From: Enterococcus durans NBRC 100479 = LMG 10746
Lineage (GTDB): Bacteria > Bacillota > Bacilli > Lactobacillales > Enterococcaceae
NCBI RefSeq assembly: GCF_001544215.1
Contig: NZ_BCQB01000018.1
Location: 1-55,037 of the forward strand
Reading direction: 5' to 3'
DNA length: 55,037 nt
Shown: in pieces, positions 18,971 through 28,956 of the stretch
How the letters are laid out: each line of letters begins with the position of its first letter
Position numbering within the stretch: position 1 is the stretch's first letter
The notes under the pieces: model-generated
What the model was told of the DNA's origin: nothing
Database searches by the model: none
Seen by the model: the letters and a program-made list of their open reading frames with translations, nothing else
Made by a program: the position numbers and the translations under genes

Positions 18971-19291
18971 ATGAAATTTGTTAATGTAACGAATAGCCAT
19001 TCACGTTTAGTATTAAATCAATTAGAGAATACCGATGCTCATATGGTAAAAGTGTATACTGCAGGAAATACGACAATTGTCTATACTGAAGCCCCTGAAC
19101 ATAATGAAATCTTGCTGATCAATGAAAATCGAAAAGTACAGCCAAAAGAAATTGAAGAAGTAAAAAAATATTTCTTGAAAAAAATCCATGACGCTGTGTA
19201 TCATGAAGAAGAAATCAAAGTCATCGAATTAGCTGGGTTAGTGGAGATTTCTATCCCTAAACATCACTTGGATACCGAGTTCGCAATGTAA
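18971..19291 (+). CDS. DUF1827 family protein
   Basis: A 106-residue cytoplasmic protein of the DUF1827 family, which I recall being found next to clpE in enterococci and streptococci. Start at 18971 (MKFVNVTNSHSRL) because it follows GAGGTGAG; an in-frame upstream ATG adds 12 residues without a ribosome site. Conserved-looking segments are NSHSRLVLNQLENTD, YTEAPEHNEILL and LAGLVEISIPKHH. The function is unknown. Since clpE ends in a terminator, this gene probably has its own promoter near 18900-18940. Confidence 0.8.
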   Translation: MKFVNVTNSHSRLVLNQLENTDAHMVKVYTAGNTTIVYTEAPEHNEILLINENRKVQPKEIEEVKKYFLKKIHDAVYHEEEIKVIELAGLVEISIPKHHLDTEFAM

Positions 19292-19309
19292 AGACTATTA
19301 AATAGAGCA

Positions 19310-19346
19310 ACTCCTTGAAAGTCAGATTGACTTTCAAGGAGTTTTT
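19310..19346 (+). terminator. Terminator after the DUF1827 gene
   Basis: ACTCCTTGAAAGTC pairs perfectly with GACTTTCAAGGAGT around a short loop and is followed by five T. Confidence 0.92.
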
Positions 19347-19390
19347 GTATGTAGATGTTTCTTCATTATGCTTTTCGAAGTTGCCACACT

Positions 19391-19579
19391 TCATACTTTG
19401 TTCCCTGTTGATTTTTCCGCCTCTTTTTTCGCTTTCTTTTCTTTTTGGACAATTGAGCGTACTTCTCTGAGAAGCCATTCATTTTGATCCCAGTCTTCTA
19501 TATCCAACATTCGGCAAAGACGTTGCATTTCTAATTTCTTTTTTGCAATCCTGTCTTTACGTTGTTCCTCTGTTTCCAT
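19391..19579 (-). CDS. Small charged hypothetical protein
   Basis: A 62-residue, highly charged, Lys/Glu-rich predicted helical protein (METEEQRKDRIAKKKLEM). It has a good ribosome site, GAGGTGAAAG, 3 bases before the ATG, and lies between two convergent terminators. I do not recognise a family, and no function is claimed. Codon use resembles the neighbours, so I accept it as a likely gene. Confidence 0.6.
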   Translation of the reverse strand: METEEQRKDRIAKKKLEMQRLCRMLDIEDWDQNEWLLREVRSIVQKEKKAKKEAEKSTGNKV

Positions 19580-19667
19580 AATCTTTCACCTCATCTCTTC
19601 TATAGGTACGCAAATCAATTGTAATTCACCTAAAGAATAAAGATTTATTTATTTTTCTCAAATTAAG

Positions 19668-19706
19668 AAAAAACTCCTTCCCGATTTATCGGAAAAGAGT
19701 TTTTTC
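19668..19706 (-). terminator. prfC terminator
   Basis: AAAAAACTC ... GAGTTTTTT with an inner CCGAT/ATCGG stem lies just downstream of the prfC stop on the minus strand. Confidence 0.88.
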
Positions 19707-19708
19707 TT

Positions 19709-21289
19709 TTATAATAAGCTTTTCAGTTTTACATCTGGGTATTTATCTGCAAACCAGCGTTCCGCAAACTGATTCTCAAATAAGAACAATGGTTGATCAA
19801 AACGGTCACGCGCTAAGATATTACGACTTGAGCTCATTCGTTCATCTAAATCTTCAGGATCGATCCATCGAGCAATTTTATGCCCCATCGGTGACATGAT
19901 GACTTCCGCATTGTACTCATTCAACATTCGGTACTGAAATACTTCAAATTGTAGTTGTCCCACTGCACCAATGATATATTCTTCAGTCAAATACGTTTTG
20001 TATAATTGGATTGCTCCTTCTTGGACCAATTGATAGATTCCTTTATGGAAAGATTTTTGTTTCATCACATTTTTGGCAGTAACTTTCATGAAAAGTTCTG
20101 GTGTAAAGGACGGTAATTCTTCATATGCAACTTTTAATTTTCCTTCATATAAAGTATCCCCTATTTGGTAATTCCCTGTATCGTAAACTCCGATGATGTC
20201 CCCTGCTACAGCTTTTTCGACATTTTCACGTGAATCAGCCATAAATTGCGTCACGTTGCTCAATTTTAATTTTTTACCTGTACGCTCCAATGAAACATCC
20301 ATTCCACGTTCAAATGTACCAGAACAAACGCGAACAAATGCGATGCGGTCCCGATGTGCTGGATTCATGTTTGCTTGGATTTTAAACACGAAGCCTGAAA
20401 ATTCTTCTTCGTAGGGGCTAACAGTTTGTTCGTCTTGTGTCTTATGACTATAAGGAGATGGAGCTAATTCCACGAATGTTTCTAGAAAAGTCTGTACACC
20501 AAAATTCGTTAACGCTGAGCCAAAGAATACAGGCGTTTGATCCCCGCGAGCAATTTTCTCTTCATTGAATGAGTCCCCTGCTTCTTTGAGCAATTCAACT
20601 TCTTCAAGTACTTGTTCATACAATGAATTTTCTGTTAGCGGATGTCCATCTGGCAGTAAGCCATCTTCATCTAACTCGATCAACCGTTCATCGTTATAGT
20701 TTTCCGGACGATAAAATTCGATACGGTTGTGATGGATATCGTATAATCCTTCTAGGCCTTTCCCCATGCCGATTGGCCAATTCATTGGATAAGATTCGAT
20801 ATCTAACAACTCTTCTAATTCTTCTAAAAGTTCCAAAGGCTCGCGACCATCACGATCGAGTTTATTGATAAATGTAAAAATCGGAATTCCCCGTTTTTTA
20901 ACAACTTTGAATAGTTTTTTGGTCTGAGCTTCGATCCCTTTTGCACTATCGATGACCATGACTGCGCTATCCACTGCCATCAATGTACGATACGTATCTT
21001 CTGAAAAATCCTCGTGTCCTGGTGTATCCAGGATGTTGACTCTTTTTCCATGATAATCAAATTGCATCACTGAACTCGTAACAGAGATACCGCGTTGCTT
21101 CTCGATCTCCATCCAGTCAGATTTAGCAAAATTACCAGTCTTTTTTCCTTTGACTGTTCCTGCTTGGCGAATCGCGCCACCGAATAATAATAATTGTTCA
21201 GTAATCGTTGTTTTCCCTGCATCCGGATGGGAAATAATGGCAAAAGTACGCCGATTGTCCACTTGTTGTTTTAACTCTGGATTGTTCAT
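19709..21289 (-). CDS. prfC: Peptide chain release factor 3
   Basis: RF3 is the GTPase that removes RF1/RF2 from the ribosome after peptide release. The 526-residue protein has the GTPase motifs [12 protein letters not shown] (G1, about 19-30), RGISVTSSV (G2), [12 protein letters not shown] (G3) and NKLDRDG (G4), then the EF-Tu-like second domain and the RF3 C-terminal domain. The full length is normal. It appears to be a monocistronic gene between two terminator regions. Confidence 0.97.
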   Translation of the reverse strand: MNNPELKQQVDNRRTFAIISHPDAGKTTITEQLLLFGGAIRQAGTVKGKKTGNFAKSDWMEIEKQRGISVTSSVMQFDYHGKRVNILDTPGHEDFSEDTYRTLMAVDSAVMVIDSAKGIEAQTKKLFKVVKKRGIPIFTFINKLDRDGREPLELLEELEELLDIESYPMNWPIGMGKGLEGLYDIHHNRIEFYRPENYNDERLIELDEDGLLPDGHPLTENSLYEQVLEEVELLKEAGDSFNEEKIARGDQTPVFFGSALTNFGVQTFLETFVELAPSPYSHKTQDEQTVSPYEEEFSGFVFKIQANMNPAHRDRIAFVRVCSGTFERGMDVSLERTGKKLKLSNVTQFMADSRENVEKAVAGDIIGVYDTGNYQIGDTLYEGKLKVAYEELPSFTPELFMKVTAKNVMKQKSFHKGIYQLVQEGAIQLYKTYLTEEYIIGAVGQLQFEVFQYRMLNEYNAEVIMSPMGHKIARWIDPEDLDERMSSSRNILARDRFDQPLFLFENQFAERWFADKYPDVKLKSLL

Positions 21290-21340
21290 AGTTTAACTCC
21301 ATTCTTTCATCTTTTATTTAATGTTCATCTAGATCCTCTA

Positions 21341-21382
21341 GAGCGTGGGACAAAAGTAAGAAACACTTTTGTCTCAGCCTCT
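21341..21382. repeat. Short hairpin repeat upstream of prfC
   Basis: GAGCGTGGGACAAAAGT pairs with ACTTTTGTCTCAGCCTC around a short loop. It is the compact hairpin unit of the dispersed repeat family, without the longer palindrome. It lies upstream of prfC and downstream of the 21549 gene, so on the minus strand it may act as a second terminator. Confidence 0.8.
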
Positions 21383-21471
21383 TCTTTTCACAACTAAATC
21401 AGTATAGCATGGATTAAGTGATTGAAAAAGCCATGACATCAAGATTTCTTGCGAAATTGATCTATACGTTC

Positions 21472-21516
21472 AAAAAAGAATAGACATGCTGCTCTTACGC
21501 AACACATCTATTCTTA
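21472..21516 (-). terminator. Terminator of the CorC-like gene
   Basis: On the minus strand AAGAATAGA and TCTATTCTT pair around a 20-base loop and are followed by a T run, 33 bases after the stop of the gene at 21549. Confidence 0.8.
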
Positions 21517-21548
21517 CAAGTCATATTACTCTTCAAACAATAACTTGC

Positions 21549-22925
21549 TTATCTTCTTGGTTCGTCATCTTCAAATTCTTTTCTGAAATAGCGACGTTCC
21601 TCATCAGGTTCTGCTTCCATTTCTTCTGGATCATGGAATAGCACTCGAATCTTCAATATTCTAGAACCTTCCATTTCTTCAGAGATCAAAGTGATGTTGT
21701 CAACATCAAAGGACAGTTTCTCACCTTCATCAGGAATCATTCCTAAGGCTGTGATCAAGTATCCAGCCATAGTATCAACATCGCTCATGTGCAAATCACT
21801 ATCAAAGGCTTCGTTGAATTCATCGATCAACATGCGTCCTTGGATAAGGTATTCATGTTCATCTACTTTTTCATAAAGGTTTTCGACTTCATCTGATTCA
21901 TCATCGATTTCCCCAACGATTTCTTCTAATAAGTCTTCTAATGTTGCCAAACCTACTACGCCGCCGTATTCGTCAAGCAAGATTGCCATTTGATTTTGTG
22001 TTTTTTTCATTTCATATAAAAGATCATCAATAAATATCGTTTCTGGGACAAACAATGGTTCTTGCATGATCTTTTGTAGATCTAAATGATCAAAGCCAAA
22101 TTTATGTGCGGCTTTCAATAAATTCTTCGTGTGCAAGATTCCGACTACTTTATCTTTATCTTCATTATATACAGGAATCCTTGAATAATTTTCTGATAAA
22201 ACTTCATTGACATTATCTTCAACGGAGTCATTGATATCGATCATAAAAGCATCTGTTCGAGGAACCATCACTTCGCGTGCAACTTTGGTATCTAAAGAAA
22301 AAACGCCCTGTAACATTTCTAATTCTTCATTGTTCAGTACGCCTTCAGTCTCCAGCATATACCGCATTTCATCTCTGGTCATTTTCGAATCTTCGTCGTC
22401 AAAAGTCATCGGTGTGATCCTTGCTAACAAACTAGTTGAAGCAGATAAAAGCCAAACGAATGGTTTAGCTACTATACCGATCGTACGAATCATTCCAGAA
22501 GTAAAATTCGCTACCTCTTCTGACTTGTTCAACGCGATACGTTTTGGATACAATTCTCCAAATACAATGGATACATAGGTCAAAATAGCTAATACAATGA
22601 TGTTGGCAATGTTTTTAGCTGCCACTCCACCACCTAAGACAGGGGCTAATCGTTCTGACAGTGTATTGGCTAATGATGCACCAGATAGGATATTGACTAA
22701 TGTAATCCCTACTTGGATCGTTGACAGGAAGTTATTTGGGTTCTGCAATATTTTTAAAAGCTTTTGAGATTTGGTATCTCCTTCTTCCGCCTTTTGCTCG
22801 ATTCGATTTTTATTGATCGAAACCACTGCAATCTCGGAAGCAGCTAAAAAAGCATTGATCAAAGTCAAAATGATCAGTAATAAAATTTGCGCTAACAGCG
22901 ACTGACTCTCAGGGTCAGCATTCAT
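21549..22925 (-). CDS. CNNM/CorC-type membrane protein (hemolysin C family)
   Basis: A 458-residue membrane protein with an N-terminal CNNM (DUF21) domain of about four membrane segments (about 10-190), a pair of CBS domains (about 205-340; for example VPRTDAFMIDIN and LLDEYGGVVGLATLEDLLEEIVG) and a C-terminal CorC/HlyC domain. The family is linked to magnesium or cobalt export; the old name hemolysin does not mean toxin. Product length and domain order are typical. It is transcribed alone, with its own terminator. Confidence 0.93.
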   Translation of the reverse strand: MNADPESQSLLAQILLLIILTLINAFLAASEIAVVSINKNRIEQKAEEGDTKSQKLLKILQNPNNFLSTIQVGITLVNILSGASLANTLSERLAPVLGGGVAAKNIANIIVLAILTYVSIVFGELYPKRIALNKSEEVANFTSGMIRTIGIVAKPFVWLLSASTSLLARITPMTFDDEDSKMTRDEMRYMLETEGVLNNEELEMLQGVFSLDTKVAREVMVPRTDAFMIDINDSVEDNVNEVLSENYSRIPVYNEDKDKVVGILHTKNLLKAAHKFGFDHLDLQKIMQEPLFVPETIFIDDLLYEMKKTQNQMAILLDEYGGVVGLATLEDLLEEIVGEIDDESDEVENLYEKVDEHEYLIQGRMLIDEFNEAFDSDLHMSDVDTMAGYLITALGMIPDEGEKLSFDVDNITLISEEMEGSRILKIRVLFHDPEEMEAEPDEERRYFRKEFEDDEPRR

Positions 22926-22970
22926 AATCGCATTCTCTCCTTATAATTTAAAATTTTTAGTTTACGATAG

Positions 22971-23002
22971 AAAAAAAGCGTGACTAAAAAGATAGCCACG
23001 CT
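22971..23002 (-). terminator. Terminator of the AI-2E-family gene
   Basis: On the minus strand AGCGTG pairs with CACGCT around a 13-base loop, with a run of seven T after it. Confidence 0.75.
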
Positions 23003-23085
23003 AAAATGTTATCACAAAGGCATTTCCTTTACAATAAAAACAAATGTTTATATCCGTTACTTTCATTCTTCATTCAGAATTTACG

Positions 23086-24204
23086 TCACAAAGTTGTTGC
23101 GATTTTTTTCTTGTTTTCATTTTGTTTATCTTCTTTGACGATCTTGATAACATAAGAAATGATCGTCTTGCAGATTGCATAAAACGGTACACCTAAGAAG
23201 ATACCCATTAAGCCAGCAATATTCCCTGCAACCAGTAGAACAATGATGATCGTTAATGGATGGATATTCAATGATTTGCCAATCACATTTGGATAGATGA
23301 TATTTCCGTCTAATTGCTGCACGATCAATACCACGACACAACAAAGCAATGCTTTAACTGGCTCGTTGAAGACTGTAACTAGAAATGCGGGAGCTAATCC
23401 TAGATAAGGCCCCAAATATGGAATTAAATTTGTTAGCCCTGCAATCACTCCGAAAAGAAACGCATAATCTACACCAAGAATCATGTACCCTAAAAACGTA
23501 AATGTTCCAACGAACAAACACTCAATTGCCTGTCCACTGATATAGTTCGCTAATGTTTTATTTAATTGCCCAAGCAATTCCATGATTTGTTCTCTTCTTT
23601 TTTCTGGAAAGAACTGTTGGATATTTGGTACTAATTTTTCACTATCCTTCAGCATATAGAACAAAACAAATGGGACTGTAATGATCACGATCGTAGCAGA
23701 AGCAATTGTTCCAACGATTGAACCAAGGCTAGTTGATACTCCGCTTAAAAATTGTTGGATGATCGTTCCATAGGAAATATCTAGTTGTTCAAAATATTTA
23801 TTGATATTTACTTCCTTGAAGATCGGTAAATCAGATACTTGGATCAACCAACTTTCAACCTGTTTGAGAAAATCAGGTATGTTAGAAGCTAATGAAGAAA
23901 TTTGCTGGATCAAACTTGGGATGACACTCAGCAAAATCCAGATGATTGCTGCTACTAATAAAAGTAATACGATCGCCACTGCCCAGACACGTTTGATTTT
24001 TGCTTTCATCAACAGTTTTACAATCGGATTTAGTAGATAATACAGAAATCCAGCAGTCAAAACTGGTGCGAATAGCGTTGAAAAGAATGTCCCGATCGGT
24101 TGAAAAATAAAATTGATTTTTGAAGAAACGAAAATCAATGTAGCTAATATGAGTAGTTCACAAGACCAAAACATTAGTTTTGATTGTTTTAATTTTTCAA
24201 ACAA
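23086..24204 (-). CDS. AI-2E family transporter (PerM/YtvI-type membrane protein)
   Basis: A 372-residue multi-spanning membrane protein of the AI-2E exporter/PerM family, with about seven or eight hydrophobic segments and the family-typical C-terminal run LTNLIPYLGPYLGLAPAFLV and LLVAGNIAGLMGIFLGVPFYAI. Members have been tied to autoinducer-2 export or sodium/proton exchange; the substrate here is unknown. I chose the TTG start at 24204, 7 bases after AAAGGGG; the upstream ATG at 24243 lacks a ribosome site and overlaps a -10-like TATACT. Confidence 0.87.
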   Translation of the reverse strand: MFEKLKQSKLMFWSCELLILATLIFVSSKINFIFQPIGTFFSTLFAPVLTAGFLYYLLNPIVKLLMKAKIKRVWAVAIVLLLLVAAIIWILLSVIPSLIQQISSLASNIPDFLKQVESWLIQVSDLPIFKEVNINKYFEQLDISYGTIIQQFLSGVSTSLGSIVGTIASATIVIITVPFVLFYMLKDSEKLVPNIQQFFPEKRREQIMELLGQLNKTLANYISGQAIECLFVGTFTFLGYMILGVDYAFLFGVIAGLTNLIPYLGPYLGLAPAFLVTVFNEPVKALLCCVVVLIVQQLDGNIIYPNVIGKSLNIHPLTIIIVLLVAGNIAGLMGIFLGVPFYAICKTIISYVIKIVKEDKQNENKKKIATTL

Positions 24205-24347
24205 TGTTTTTCCCCTTTCGTCTTTTTTACCAGTATATAGCATATTGGTAAAAATTTCTTTTATTCTTACTAAAATTTGATTTTTTTATCTACTTTTCAA
24301 TTATTTTTCTTTAAAGTATACTAGAAAAAATGAAAGGTGGCTACAAG

Positions 24348-24782
24348 ATGAAAGTAGTGCAAACAAAAGATACCTTGAGTACTATCTATCTCGATGCGGT
24401 TCGCATCAGAAATCAAGTGTTCGTCGTCGAGCAAGGTGTCCCTCTAACAAGAGAAATAGACAAAGATGAGGCCCATTGTGTCCATTTCGTTCTTTATTCA
24501 GATGAAAAAAAACCTTGTGGCACGGTCCGACTGCTTCCATTGGAGAATGGGAAAATGAAGTTACAACGCATGGCGATCTTAGCAGAGTATCGTCACCAAG
24601 GACTAGGCAAGATTTTGGTCGAAGAAGCCGAAGTATTTTCAAAAAAGCGAGGTTACAACACGATCTTACTTGGCGCTCAAGCAACAGCGGAAGCCTTTTA
24701 TGAAAAATTAGGCTTTCAAGCATATGGTGAACCTTTTGAAGATGCTGGCATGCCGCATGTCCATATGAAAAAAGAATTTTGA
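24348..24782 (+). CDS. GNAT family N-acetyltransferase
   Basis: A 144-residue GNAT acetyltransferase that uses acetyl-CoA to modify an unknown amine. The N-terminal part (DAVRIRNQVFVVEQGVPLTREID) resembles ElaA/YjcF-type members; the acetyl-CoA loop is LAEYRHQGLGKILVEEAE (about 78-95). The C-terminal region ends FYEKLGFQAYGEPFEDAGMPHVHM. The start at 24348 follows AAAGGTGG; a 6-residue longer frame is less likely. It is a single gene with a shared terminator downstream. Confidence 0.88.
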   Translation: MKVVQTKDTLSTIYLDAVRIRNQVFVVEQGVPLTREIDKDEAHCVHFVLYSDEKKPCGTVRLLPLENGKMKLQRMAILAEYRHQGLGKILVEEAEVFSKKRGYNTILLGAQATAEAFYEKLGFQAYGEPFEDAGMPHVHMKKEF

Positions 24783-24804
24783 CCAACTAAGTATAAAAAT
24801 CACG

Positions 24805-24850
24805 AAAAAAACAGTAAGCACAAAGACATGATCTTTGCCTTACTGTTTTT
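24805..24850. terminator. Bidirectional terminator between convergent genes
   Basis: AAAAACAGTAAG pairs with CTTACTGTTTTT, with an inner AAAGA/TCTTT stem. It serves the convergent GNAT and DUF402 genes. Confidence 0.9.
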
Positions 24851-24854
24851 CTTT

Positions 24855-25388
24855 CTACTTGCGCGACAATTGCTTGTAACGGTTATACCAAATATCAATA
24901 TAGCCTTCGGAGAAAGGGCCATCACCATTATTGATCCAGTCAACCAAGATCTTCACATTTTCTTTTAGGATAAAGTCGATATCATTTGGATAATTCATCA
25001 TTTGGCTATGCATCTCATATTCATCGACATCTAGTAATCGTTTTTCACCATCAGGAAAAACTTTGATATCTAAATCATAATCAATATACTTTAGTGCCTC
25101 ATCGTCCAGCAAAAAAGGTGAAGCTAGATTACAATAATAGGAAACCCCCTTTTCTCGAATCATTGCTATTACATTGAACCAGTATTTTTTGTGAAAATAA
25201 ACGATTGCTGGTTCTCGAGTTACCCAACGCCGGCCATCAGACTCTGTTACAAGAGTGTGATCATTAACACCGATCATTGAATGCTCACTTGTTTTTAATA
25301 CCATGGTATCACGCCACGTTCGATGCAATTTGCCGTCATGTTTATAACTTTGGATCGTTACAAACTCGCCTTCTTTTGGGACTCCCAT
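24855..25388 (-). CDS. DUF402 nucleoside tri-/diphosphatase (Ntdp-like)
   Basis: A 177-residue cytoplasmic protein of the DUF402 family, whose Staphylococcus member (Ntdp) hydrolyses nucleoside tri- and diphosphates. The visible core is [49 protein letters not shown] and [11 protein letters not shown], which provides the acidic metal ligands. The ATG follows AAGGAAGGG. It is monocistronic. Confidence 0.88.
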   Translation of the reverse strand: MGVPKEGEFVTIQSYKHDGKLHRTWRDTMVLKTSEHSMIGVNDHTLVTESDGRRWVTREPAIVYFHKKYWFNVIAMIREKGVSYYCNLASPFLLDDEALKYIDYDLDIKVFPDGEKRLLDVDEYEMHSQMMNYPNDIDFILKENVKILVDWINNGDGPFSEGYIDIWYNRYKQLSRK

Positions 25389-25481
25389 AGCAACCCTTCC
25401 TTACGCAGCATCTCATGCTTTGTGTTTGGGTGTTCATTACACCGACATCGTAATTATTATATCAATAAAAAAGTGCTTTGC

Positions 25482-26666
25482 CTAGAAAGGATTACTATTG
25501 TTTCGATTTTTCTCAAGTTGTTCCAACAATTTGACTTGAACTTTCGGAAAAGCAACGTCATTAAAGCCATTGGGATTTAACCAGCGTGCGTTTTTCGTTT
25601 CACTTAGTACATTTTCTGAATGTGCGGGTATACGACCATAGAAAAGAAGCACATGCCATTTCAAATGACTGAAAAGATGGGTTACTTCTCCCAAATGACG
25701 CTTTTGCCAAATCAGCTCATCAGAAAAAGCAAAGGGTAGTATATGCCCTTCTTCTTCCGCCACCAGCGACTCCGCAAATAAGTCAGGTTCATATGATTGC
25801 GCCCACTCTTCTTTTAAAAGATGGTATGTTTCTTTTGTCACTTCCAGCATCGGAAATGTCCACATTTTTGCTAGTAATTTTTGTGTATGCCTTTCTTCAA
25901 AATAATAGGCACCCGCTTCATTCTGGATAGCTGCACAAATATAATAAATGTCTTTTGGTTTTTCCTTTTTTGTTTTTACTGGATACTGCGGTTGCTTTCC
26001 TTCCTGTTTTGCCAGACAAAAAGCCTGGATAGGACATTCCTCACAAAGTGGTGAGGTGGGTGTACAAATAGCTGATCCTAGATCCATCAATGCTTGATTG
26101 AACTCACCTGGATGATTCTCATCAATGATACTTCGCATTGCTTCATCAAAGGTTTTTCTACTCGATGCTTTTGCAATATCTTCTTCAATACAAAATAGCC
26201 GACTGACTACCCTCATGACATTTCCGTCGATTGCTGGCTCAGGCAAACCAAAAGCTATACTCGAAATTGCACCAGTCGTGTATGGACCGATCCCCTTCAA
26301 TTTACTTATTTCTTCCGGCGTGCGAGGCATTTCCCCGCCATATTCAGTCATGATTTGTTTTGCCGCAGTTTGGATGTTTCGGACTCTCGAATAGTAGCCA
26401 AGTCCTTCCCAAGCTTTAAGCAGTTTTTCTTCTGGAGCATTTGCTAGCGATTCGATTGTGGGAAACCACTCCATGAAACGATAGAAATAATCAATCACTG
26501 TATCGACACGCGTTTGTTGAAGCATGATTTCAGAAATCCAAATTCGGTAAGGGTCTTGGTTGTAACGCCAAGGAAGGTTACGCTTTTCTTTTTCGTACCA
26601 TTCGATAAAAATCCTTTGGAATTCTTTTTTCTGCTCACTTGTCCATTTTTCCCATTCTTTATTCAC
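25482..26666 (-). CDS. mutY: Adenine DNA glycosylase
   Basis: MutY removes adenine mispaired with 8-oxoguanine. The 394-residue protein has the start region MLQQTRVDTV (near 48), the helix-hairpin-helix LKGIGPYTTGAISSIAFG (near 124), the catalytic Asp in AIDGNVMRV (near 145), an iron-sulfur cluster Cys-x6-Cys-x2-Cys-x5-Cys (CTPTSPLCEECPIQAFC, near 200) and a C-terminal NUDIX-like domain for 8-oxoG recognition. The start is a GTG that lies 8 bases inside recX. Confidence 0.96.
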   Translation of the reverse strand: MNKEWEKWTSEQKKEFQRIFIEWYEKEKRNLPWRYNQDPYRIWISEIMLQQTRVDTVIDYFYRFMEWFPTIESLANAPEEKLLKAWEGLGYYSRVRNIQTAAKQIMTEYGGEMPRTPEEISKLKGIGPYTTGAISSIAFGLPEPAIDGNVMRVVSRLFCIEEDIAKASSRKTFDEAMRSIIDENHPGEFNQALMDLGSAICTPTSPLCEECPIQAFCLAKQEGKQPQYPVKTKKEKPKDIYYICAAIQNEAGAYYFEERHTQKLLAKMWTFPMLEVTKETYHLLKEEWAQSYEPDLFAESLVAEEEGHILPFAFSDELIWQKRHLGEVTHLFSHLKWHVLLFYGRIPAHSENVLSETKNARWLNPNGFNDVAFPKVQVKLLEQLEKNRNNSNPF

Positions 26667-27456
26667 ATTCTTCTTCCTTTTCCGTAATAAAACGTTGGAT
26701 CATCTCTAGATCAAATCCTTTTTGATATAAACTTTGTTTGATTTTCATTTTTCTTTTTTTCGGTTCAAATCGTAAATTTTTACGCCACAATTTTTCTCCC
26801 TGTATTACTAAAAGATCATATTCTTGCTCCTGATCTACTTCTTGCGGCAGATTTGCTATTGCTTGTTGGATGGCTTCTTGTGTAAATCCCTTTGTTAAAA
26901 GATTTTGTTGGATCTTTCTTATAAGTTCCTTGTGGCTTTTCCCATGATTTTTATGATACAGTTTTTCCGCTACTTGCATAGCAATCGTTTGTTGATCTGT
27001 ATCAGGATATTGAAACAACGCCTGTTCGATTATCTCTGGCTTCAAACCCTTTTGTTGTAATTGTTGTGCTAATTTCTTGGGCCCTTTATCACTTAACCTC
27101 ACATTGGTCCGTACAAAACTTTCTCCATAAACCAAGTCATTGATCAAATCCAATTCTTTTAACCGTTCAACGATTTTATTGCGGTCTTCAAGATTGATTT
27201 CTTTATCTTTTAAATATGTTCTGATTTCTTTTTCAGAACGCAGTTGATAACTCAAGTAATTGAGGGCTTGCTGAAAGCCAAAATCAAATCCGCTACTCTT
27301 TCTTATCTCTTGTAGCGTTTCATCAGTCAACTCTTGACCCTTCAATAAGCGATAGCGAACTAAAATATCTTCCGATACTCGCAATGCATCTCCTTCAGAT
27401 AAATCAACTTGATAAAAAGGACCCTTGCCCTTGCTGATTCTAGTAACAGTTATCAT
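26659..27456 (-). CDS. recX: Regulatory protein RecX
   Basis: RecX binds and limits RecA filaments. The 265-residue protein has the all-helical three-repeat RecX architecture (for example ALNYLSYQLRSEKEIRTYL, LSDKGPKKLAQQLQQKGLK and the C-terminal SLYQKGFDLEMIQRFI), with the extended N-terminal region common in Bacillales and Lactobacillales. I chose the ATG at 27456 after GGGAGAG, dropping 7 upstream residues. Its end overlaps mutY by 8 bases, joining two DNA-repair genes in one operon. Confidence 0.93.
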   Translation of the reverse strand: MITVTRISKGKGPFYQVDLSEGDALRVSEDILVRYRLLKGQELTDETLQEIRKSSGFDFGFQQALNYLSYQLRSEKEIRTYLKDKEINLEDRNKIVERLKELDLINDLVYGESFVRTNVRLSDKGPKKLAQQLQQKGLKPEIIEQALFQYPDTDQQTIAMQVAEKLYHKNHGKSHKELIRKIQQNLLTKGFTQEAIQQAIANLPQEVDQEQEYDLLVIQGEKLWRKNLRFEPKKRKMKIKQSLYQKGFDLEMIQRFITEKEEECE

Positions 27457-27564
27457 CGACTCTCTCCCTTCGAACATATATTCCTATGATACCATAGAAA
27501 ATCCCCATCTTTTCTTTTTATATGTTAGAATAAAGCCACACTATTAGAAAAAAGGAAGATACTT

Positions 27565-28941
27565 ATGACAGAAACTATTGTCAAAAATGGCCAGACCATC
27601 CCTTTGAAAATCAAGCGTTTAGGCATCAACGGTGAAGGTATCGGTTACTTTAAACGATTGATCATCTTTGTTCCTTACGCCCTTCCCAAAGAAGAAGTAC
27701 TTGTGAAAATCACAAAGGCTACACCTCGTTATGCAGAAGGACAGCTTGTTAAAATCAAAAAAGAAAGTAAGGATCGGGTAGTTGCTCCATGTCCAGTCTA
27801 TTATGAATGCGGTGGTTGTCAGTTACAGCATTTGGCTTACCATGCCCAACTCGACTTCAAAAAAGACTTACTTTTGCAATCTCTTGAAAAATTCAAACCA
27901 GAAGGATACCGTTCCTATCAACTGCGTCCTACGATTGGAATGTCTGATCCTTGGCACTATCGTAACAAGGCACAATTTCAGCTAAGAAAAAATAAAAAAA
28001 CACAAAAAATAGAAGCAGGACTGTACCAAGCAAATTCGCACGAACTTGTGCCATTGACTGATTGCTTAGTCCAAGAACCAAGAACACAAAAGGTAATGAA
28101 TACGGTAGTGACCCTTTTGAATAAGCATAATCTTCCTATTTATGATGAAAGGAGCAACAGCGGCATCTTCCGAACGATCATGGTCCGAGTCGGAATCAAA
28201 ACAGGCGAGTTGCAAGTGGTCTTTATTACTCGAAGTCGGAAATTCCCTCAAAAAAATGTACTCATTCGTGAGATCAATCAAAGATTACCAGAAGTTGTTT
28301 CGATCATGCAAAATGTACAACCAAATAAAACTTCCCTAGTGATGGGTGATGAGACCCTTCATTTATGGGGGAAAGAGGCAATTGAAGAGCATATCAGCGA
28401 AGTGACATTTGATCTTTCTCCTCGTGCTTTCTTTCAATTGAACCCACAGCAAACAGAAATTCTCTATGGCGAAGGAATCAAAGCATTAGCTATCCAACCA
28501 AACGAAACGATCGTTGATGCCTATTGTGGAGTAGGAACGATCGGGTTAAGTGTAGCAAAACAGGCGAAAGAGATCCGTGGAATGGATACAGTTCCTCAAG
28601 CTATCGCTGATGCCAGAAAAAACGCAGAACGTTTGGGCTATCAGAATACACGCTATGAAGTAGGAACAGCCGAAGAATTATTACCCAAATGGCTAAAAGA
28701 AGGATTTAAGCCAGATGGTATCATCGTTGATCCGCCAAGAACTGGACTTGATCCTCAATTGATCCAAGCAATCTTAGCCTATCCGCCAACTAAACTTGTC
28801 TATATTTCCTGCAACGTCTCAACACTGGCACGTGACCTTGTTGAATTAAGCAAAAAATTTCAGGTCGAGTATCTACAATCTGTTGATATGTTCCCTCAAA
28901 CTGCCCGTTGTGAAGTTGTTGTAAAGCTAACAAAAAAATAG
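27565..28941 (+). CDS. rlmD: 23S rRNA (uracil-C5)-methyltransferase RlmD-like
   Basis: A 458-residue SAM-dependent RNA methyltransferase of the RumA/RlmD-TrmFO-like RlmCD class, expected to methylate 23S rRNA uracil (position 1939 and perhaps 747 in E. coli numbers). It has an N-terminal TRAM domain (1-60), four Fe-S cysteines beginning CPVYYECGGCQLQHL (about 73-87), the SAM motif DAYCGVGTIGLSVA (about 315) and the catalytic Cys in SCNVSTLARD (about 418). It diverges from recX across 108 bases. Gram-positive members may do both sites, so the symbol is approximate. Confidence 0.9.
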   Translation: MTETIVKNGQTIPLKIKRLGINGEGIGYFKRLIIFVPYALPKEEVLVKITKATPRYAEGQLVKIKKESKDRVVAPCPVYYECGGCQLQHLAYHAQLDFKKDLLLQSLEKFKPEGYRSYQLRPTIGMSDPWHYRNKAQFQLRKNKKTQKIEAGLYQANSHELVPLTDCLVQEPRTQKVMNTVVTLLNKHNLPIYDERSNSGIFRTIMVRVGIKTGELQVVFITRSRKFPQKNVLIREINQRLPEVVSIMQNVQPNKTSLVMGDETLHLWGKEAIEEHISEVTFDLSPRAFFQLNPQQTEILYGEGIKALAIQPNETIVDAYCGVGTIGLSVAKQAKEIRGMDTVPQAIADARKNAERLGYQNTRYEVGTAEELLPKWLKEGFKPDGIIVDPPRTGLDPQLIQAILAYPPTKLVYISCNVSTLARDLVELSKKFQVEYLQSVDMFPQTARCEVVVKLTKK

Positions 28942-28956
28942 ACTTAATCGAAAAAG

